Source: Paracoccaceae bacterium (GTDB lineage Bacteria; Pseudomonadota; Alphaproteobacteria; Rhodobacterales; Rhodobacteraceae). Taken from it: 64,000 nt of DNA. Below, in pieces: positions 61,583 through 64,000 of the stretch. The position numbers were made by a program, and so were the translations under genes. The notes under the pieces were generated by a model. That model was not told the origin of the DNA. It made no database searches and saw nothing but the letters and a program-made list of their open reading frames with translations. The stretch lies in contig JANSXY010000019.1 of NCBI GenBank assembly GCA_024742695.1, positions 1 to 64,000 of the forward strand, in the 5' to 3' direction. Every line of letters starts with the position of its first letter. Position 1 is the stretch's first letter.

Positions 61583-64000
61583 TCACGCCCGGATCCTCTC
61601 GTTGCCCGCGTCCCAAAGCGCGCCGTCGCCCCGCACCACCGCGGGTCGCCGTTCGCCATAGATCTCCACCTCCAGCGCCTGCCCCGGCTGCACGAGGTCG
61701 GAGCGCAGCATCGCCAGCGCCACGCAGGCCCCCACCCGGTACCCCCAGGCCGACGAGGTGACTTCGCCCACGATCGTGTCGCCCAGCCACAGGTTCGCCA
61801 TGTAGGGCGGATCGGCCATCGGCGCGTCGACCGTCAGCACCGCGAAACGCTTGGCCACGCCGGCCTGCTTCTCGGCCAGCATCGCCGCCTTGCCGGGAAA
61901 CTCCTTGTCCCAGTTCACGAACCGCTCCAGCCCGCCCTGCAGCACCGAGTAATCGGTCGACAGGTCGCCCTTCCACGCCCGGTAGCCCTTTTCGATCCTG
62001 AGCGAATTCAGCGCCCACATGCCGAAGGGCCGCGCCCCCGCGCCGGTCACCGCGTCCCAGATCGCGGGCGCGTCGTCCACCAGGCAATGCACCTCCCAGC
62101 CCAGTTCCCCGGCGAAGGAGACACGCAGCAGAACCACCTCGCAGCCCGCCACGGTCGCTTCCTGCATCGTCAGCCAGGGCAGCGCCAGGTCGGCATCGGC
62201 GATCGGCGCCAGAACCTCGCGCGCCTTCGGGCCGGTGACCAGCAGACAATCGTACTTGTCGGACCGGTCGTGCACCCCGATCCCCTCCGGCGCCTGACGC
62301 GACAGCAACTCGCCATCATGCCATTGCGCGGTGCCCGCGGTGATCAGCCAGATCTCGTCGTCCGAGCGCGGGATCACGCTCATCTCGGTCACGATCCGGC
62401 CGCGATGGTCGGGGAAATAGGCCAGCCCGACGCGTCCGACGCGCGGCAGGTTCGAACAGGTCAGCCCCTCGACGAAACCGCGCGCGCCCGCGCCTTCGAC
62501 GGCCAGCCGGGTGAAGCCGGTGATCGCCAGCACCCCGCAATGGTCGCGCACCGCCGCGCATTCCTCGGCGATCCGGTCTTCCCACGGCCCTGCCCGCTCC
62601 CAGGTCTGCGCGGCTTCCCAGCTGGTGTCGTCGCCCGGTTTGGCGAACCAGTTCGCACGCTCCCAGCCGTTGTAGGCGCCGAAGACCGCGCCGGCGTCCT
62701 TGAGCCGCGAATGCAGCTTCGACAGCCGCTTGTCGGGCCCGGCGGGCCAGCGGGCATGCGGGAAATGCATGCCGTATTCGTGGCCGTAAACCTCCAGCCC
62801 CTTGGCGACGCAATAGTCGTGATCGGCGTAGCCGGTGAACCGCCGCGGGTCGCACGACCACATGTCCCATTCCGTGCCGCCCTCGGTCACCCACTCGGCC
62901 AGCACCTTGCCCGCGCCGCCGCCCTGCGCGATCCCGAAGGTGAAGACGCAGGCCTCGAAGGCGTTGGGCACGCCCGGCATCGGGCCGATCAGGGGATTGC
63001 CGTCGGGCGCGTAGGGGATCGGGCCGTTGATGATCTTCGAGATTCCCGCCCGCCCCAGAAGCGGCACGCGCGCCATCGCGTCCTCGACATACCATTCCAG
63101 CCGGTCGAGATCGTCGGGATAGAGCTGGAAGCTGAAATCCTCGGGCATCGGATCGTCCGGCGTGGCCCAGTGCGCGCGGCCGTTGCGCTCGTAGGGCCCA
63201 AGGTTGAAGCCGTGCTTCTCCTGCCGCAGGTAGTAGGAGCTGTCGACATCGCGCAGCAGCGGCAGCTTGTGGCCCGCCGCCTTCGTCCAGGCCTCGATCT
63301 CGGGGATTTCCTCCGACAGGAGGTACTGGTGGCTCATCACCATCATCGGCACCCGGCGCCCGCCATAGGGCCGGAACCACTCGCCGACCCGCTGCGCGTA
63401 GTAACCCGCGGCGTTGACGACGATCTCGCAGCGGATTTCGCCCTTTTCCGTCTGAACGATCCATTCGCCGTTCTCGCGGCGGATGCCGGTGGCGGGGGTG
63501 AAGCGCAGCACCTTCGCGCCCATGTCGCGCGCGCCCTTGGCCAGCGCCTGGGTCAGCTGCGCGGGATCGATGTCGCCGTCGGCGGGATCGTAGAGCGCGC
63601 CGGCGAGGTCATGGGTTTCAAGGAACGGGTATTTCGCCCTGATCTCGTCCGTCCCCAGCAGTTCCAGCGCCATGCCCTGGTAGCGGCCCATGCCGACGGC
63701 GCGGGCGAATTCCTGCATCCGCTCCTTCGAATGCGCCAGCCGGATCGAGCCGGTGACATGGTAGTTCATCGGGTAGTCCACCGCCGCGCCGAGACCGCGG
63801 TAAAGCTCGGTCGAATAGCGCTGCATGTTCATGATCGACCAGGAGGAGGAGAAGGTCGGCACGTTGCCCGCCGCGTGCCAGGTCGATCCCGCGGTCAACT
63901 CGTTTTTCTCCAGCAGCACGCAATCGCTCCAGCCCGCCTTTGCCAGGTGGAACAGCGCCGAGGCGCCCACCGCCCCCCCGCCGATGATGACCACGCGCGC
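61583..64000 (-). CDS. Second FAD-GcvT dehydrogenase-like protein, start beyond window
   Basis: The frame runs off the right edge, so the start codon is not in the window; the GTG at 63994 lies inside the FAD-binding strand (A-R-V-V-I-I-G-G-G) and is not the start. At least 805 residues are seen. The N-terminal FAD oxidoreductase has G-G-G-A-V-G-A-S and T-A-G-S-T-W-H-A-A-G; the C-terminal GcvT domain has V-S-F-A-G-E-L-G-W-E-V-H and S-L-R-I-E-K-G-Y. It is a paralogue of 58055-60499 with the same architecture, likely for dimethylglycine or sarcosine oxidation. It precedes the methyltransferase and first dehydrogenase on the same strand but is separated from them by the repeat element. Confidence 0.88.
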   Translation of the reverse strand, partial: ARVVIIGGGAVGASALFHLAKAGWSDCVLLEKNELTAGSTWHAAGNVPTFSSSWSIMNMQRYSTELYRGLGAAVDYPMNYHVTGSIRLAHSKERMQEFARAVGMGRYQGMALELLGTDEIRAKYPFLETHDLAGALYDPADGDIDPAQLTQALAKGARDMGAKVLRFTPATGIRRENGEWIVQTEKGEIRCEIVVNAAGYYAQRVGEWFRPYGGRRVPMMVMSHQYLLSEEIPEIEAWTKAAGHKLPLLRDVDSSYYLRQEKHGFNLGPYERNGRAHWATPDDPMPEDFSFQLYPDDLDRLEWYVEDAMARVPLLGRAGISKIINGPIPYAPDGNPLIGPMPGVPNAFEACVFTFGIAQGGGAGKVLAEWVTEGGTEWDMWSCDPRRFTGYADHDYCVAKGLEVYGHEYGMHFPHARWPAGPDKRLSKLHSRLKDAGAVFGAYNGWERANWFAKPGDDTSWEAAQTWERAGPWEDRIAEECAAVRDHCGVLAITGFTRLAVEGAGARGFVEGLTCSNLPRVGRVGLAYFPDHRGRIVTEMSVIPRSDDEIWLITAGTAQWHDGELLSRQAPEGIGVHDRSDKYDCLLVTGPKAREVLAPIADADLALPWLTMQEATVAGCEVVLLRVSFAGELGWEVHCLVDDAPAIWDAVTGAGARPFGMWALNSLRIEKGYRAWKGDLSTDYSVLQGGLERFVNWDKEFPGKAAMLAEKQAGVAKRFAVLTVDAPMADPPYMANLWLGDTIVGEVTSSAWGYRVGACVALAMLRSDLVQPGQALEVEIYGERRPAVVRGDGALWDAGNERIRA

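Noticed and set aside
63992-63994. GTG as the start of the last dehydrogenase
   Set aside because: It lies within the FAD-binding strand, so the gene begins beyond the window.

Overview
The window is GC-rich DNA packed with short-spaced operons. The gene content points to an alphaproteobacterium of the Rhodobacterales (Roseobacter group). The indicators are a tungstate TupBCA transporter, an Mla-type lipid transport operon, FAD-GcvT dimethylglycine/sarcosine-type dehydrogenases beside a betaine/homocysteine methyltransferase, choline sulfatase, a BTLCP protease, FNR-type boxes and a cobalamin-binding sensor. All identities were read by eye from motifs and family knowledge; no database search was run. 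I saw no phage, IS element, CRISPR array or rRNA. There is one tRNA, Arg-CCU.

Region 1 (1-6914) is the least ordinary part. Three leftward genes encode a very acidic low-complexity protein (2661-4784), a beta-repeat protein that shares its terminal repeat motif (596-2551), and a Pro/Ala-rich protein running off the window (below 561). A 0.9-kb gene-free, relatively AT-rich region with several inverted repeats separates them from a rightward pair: a CsgD-like LuxR regulator and a small protein with an HEPN-like motif. I read this as a candidate uncharacterised secreted or surface-matrix system. A LapG-like periplasmic protease lies 2 kb further on.

Region 2 (7102-24616) holds a Tat-exported cyclase with a CMD/AhpD-like partner, the LapG-like protease, a HemG-type flavodoxin with an FNR-like box, an orphan TadE/TadG pair, an RND efflux adaptor-pump pair, tungstate uptake (tupBCA), an Mla-type operon, and phosphatidylethanolamine synthesis (pssA-psd). 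Region 3 (24827-43707) is housekeeping and accessory metabolism: a cysteine synthase-like enzyme, agmatine deiminase, a cobalamin sensor with a small overlapping partner and an FNR-like box, an SDR, a Na,K-ATPase-like P-type pump, a LysR/EamA divergent pair, a chemoreceptor with another FNR-like box, a MoxR-VWA pair, a BisC-like molybdoenzyme, a second EamA exporter and a DUF808 protein.

Region 4 (43808-54151) has tRNA-Arg, a LacI regulator with a GntR-like operator, an esterase, and a five-gene peptide-type ABC transporter operon ending in a phosphodiesterase-like enzyme and preceded by a palindrome. Region 5 (54426-64000) collects one-carbon and betaine metabolism: metF-like, betC, a homocysteine methyltransferase and two FAD-GcvT dehydrogenases. 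Together they suggest choline sulfate to choline, then betaine-derived methyl groups passed to homocysteine or tetrahydrofolate. Two inverted copies of a structured ~105-bp repeat with compensatory base changes flank the dehydrogenase-methyltransferase pair.
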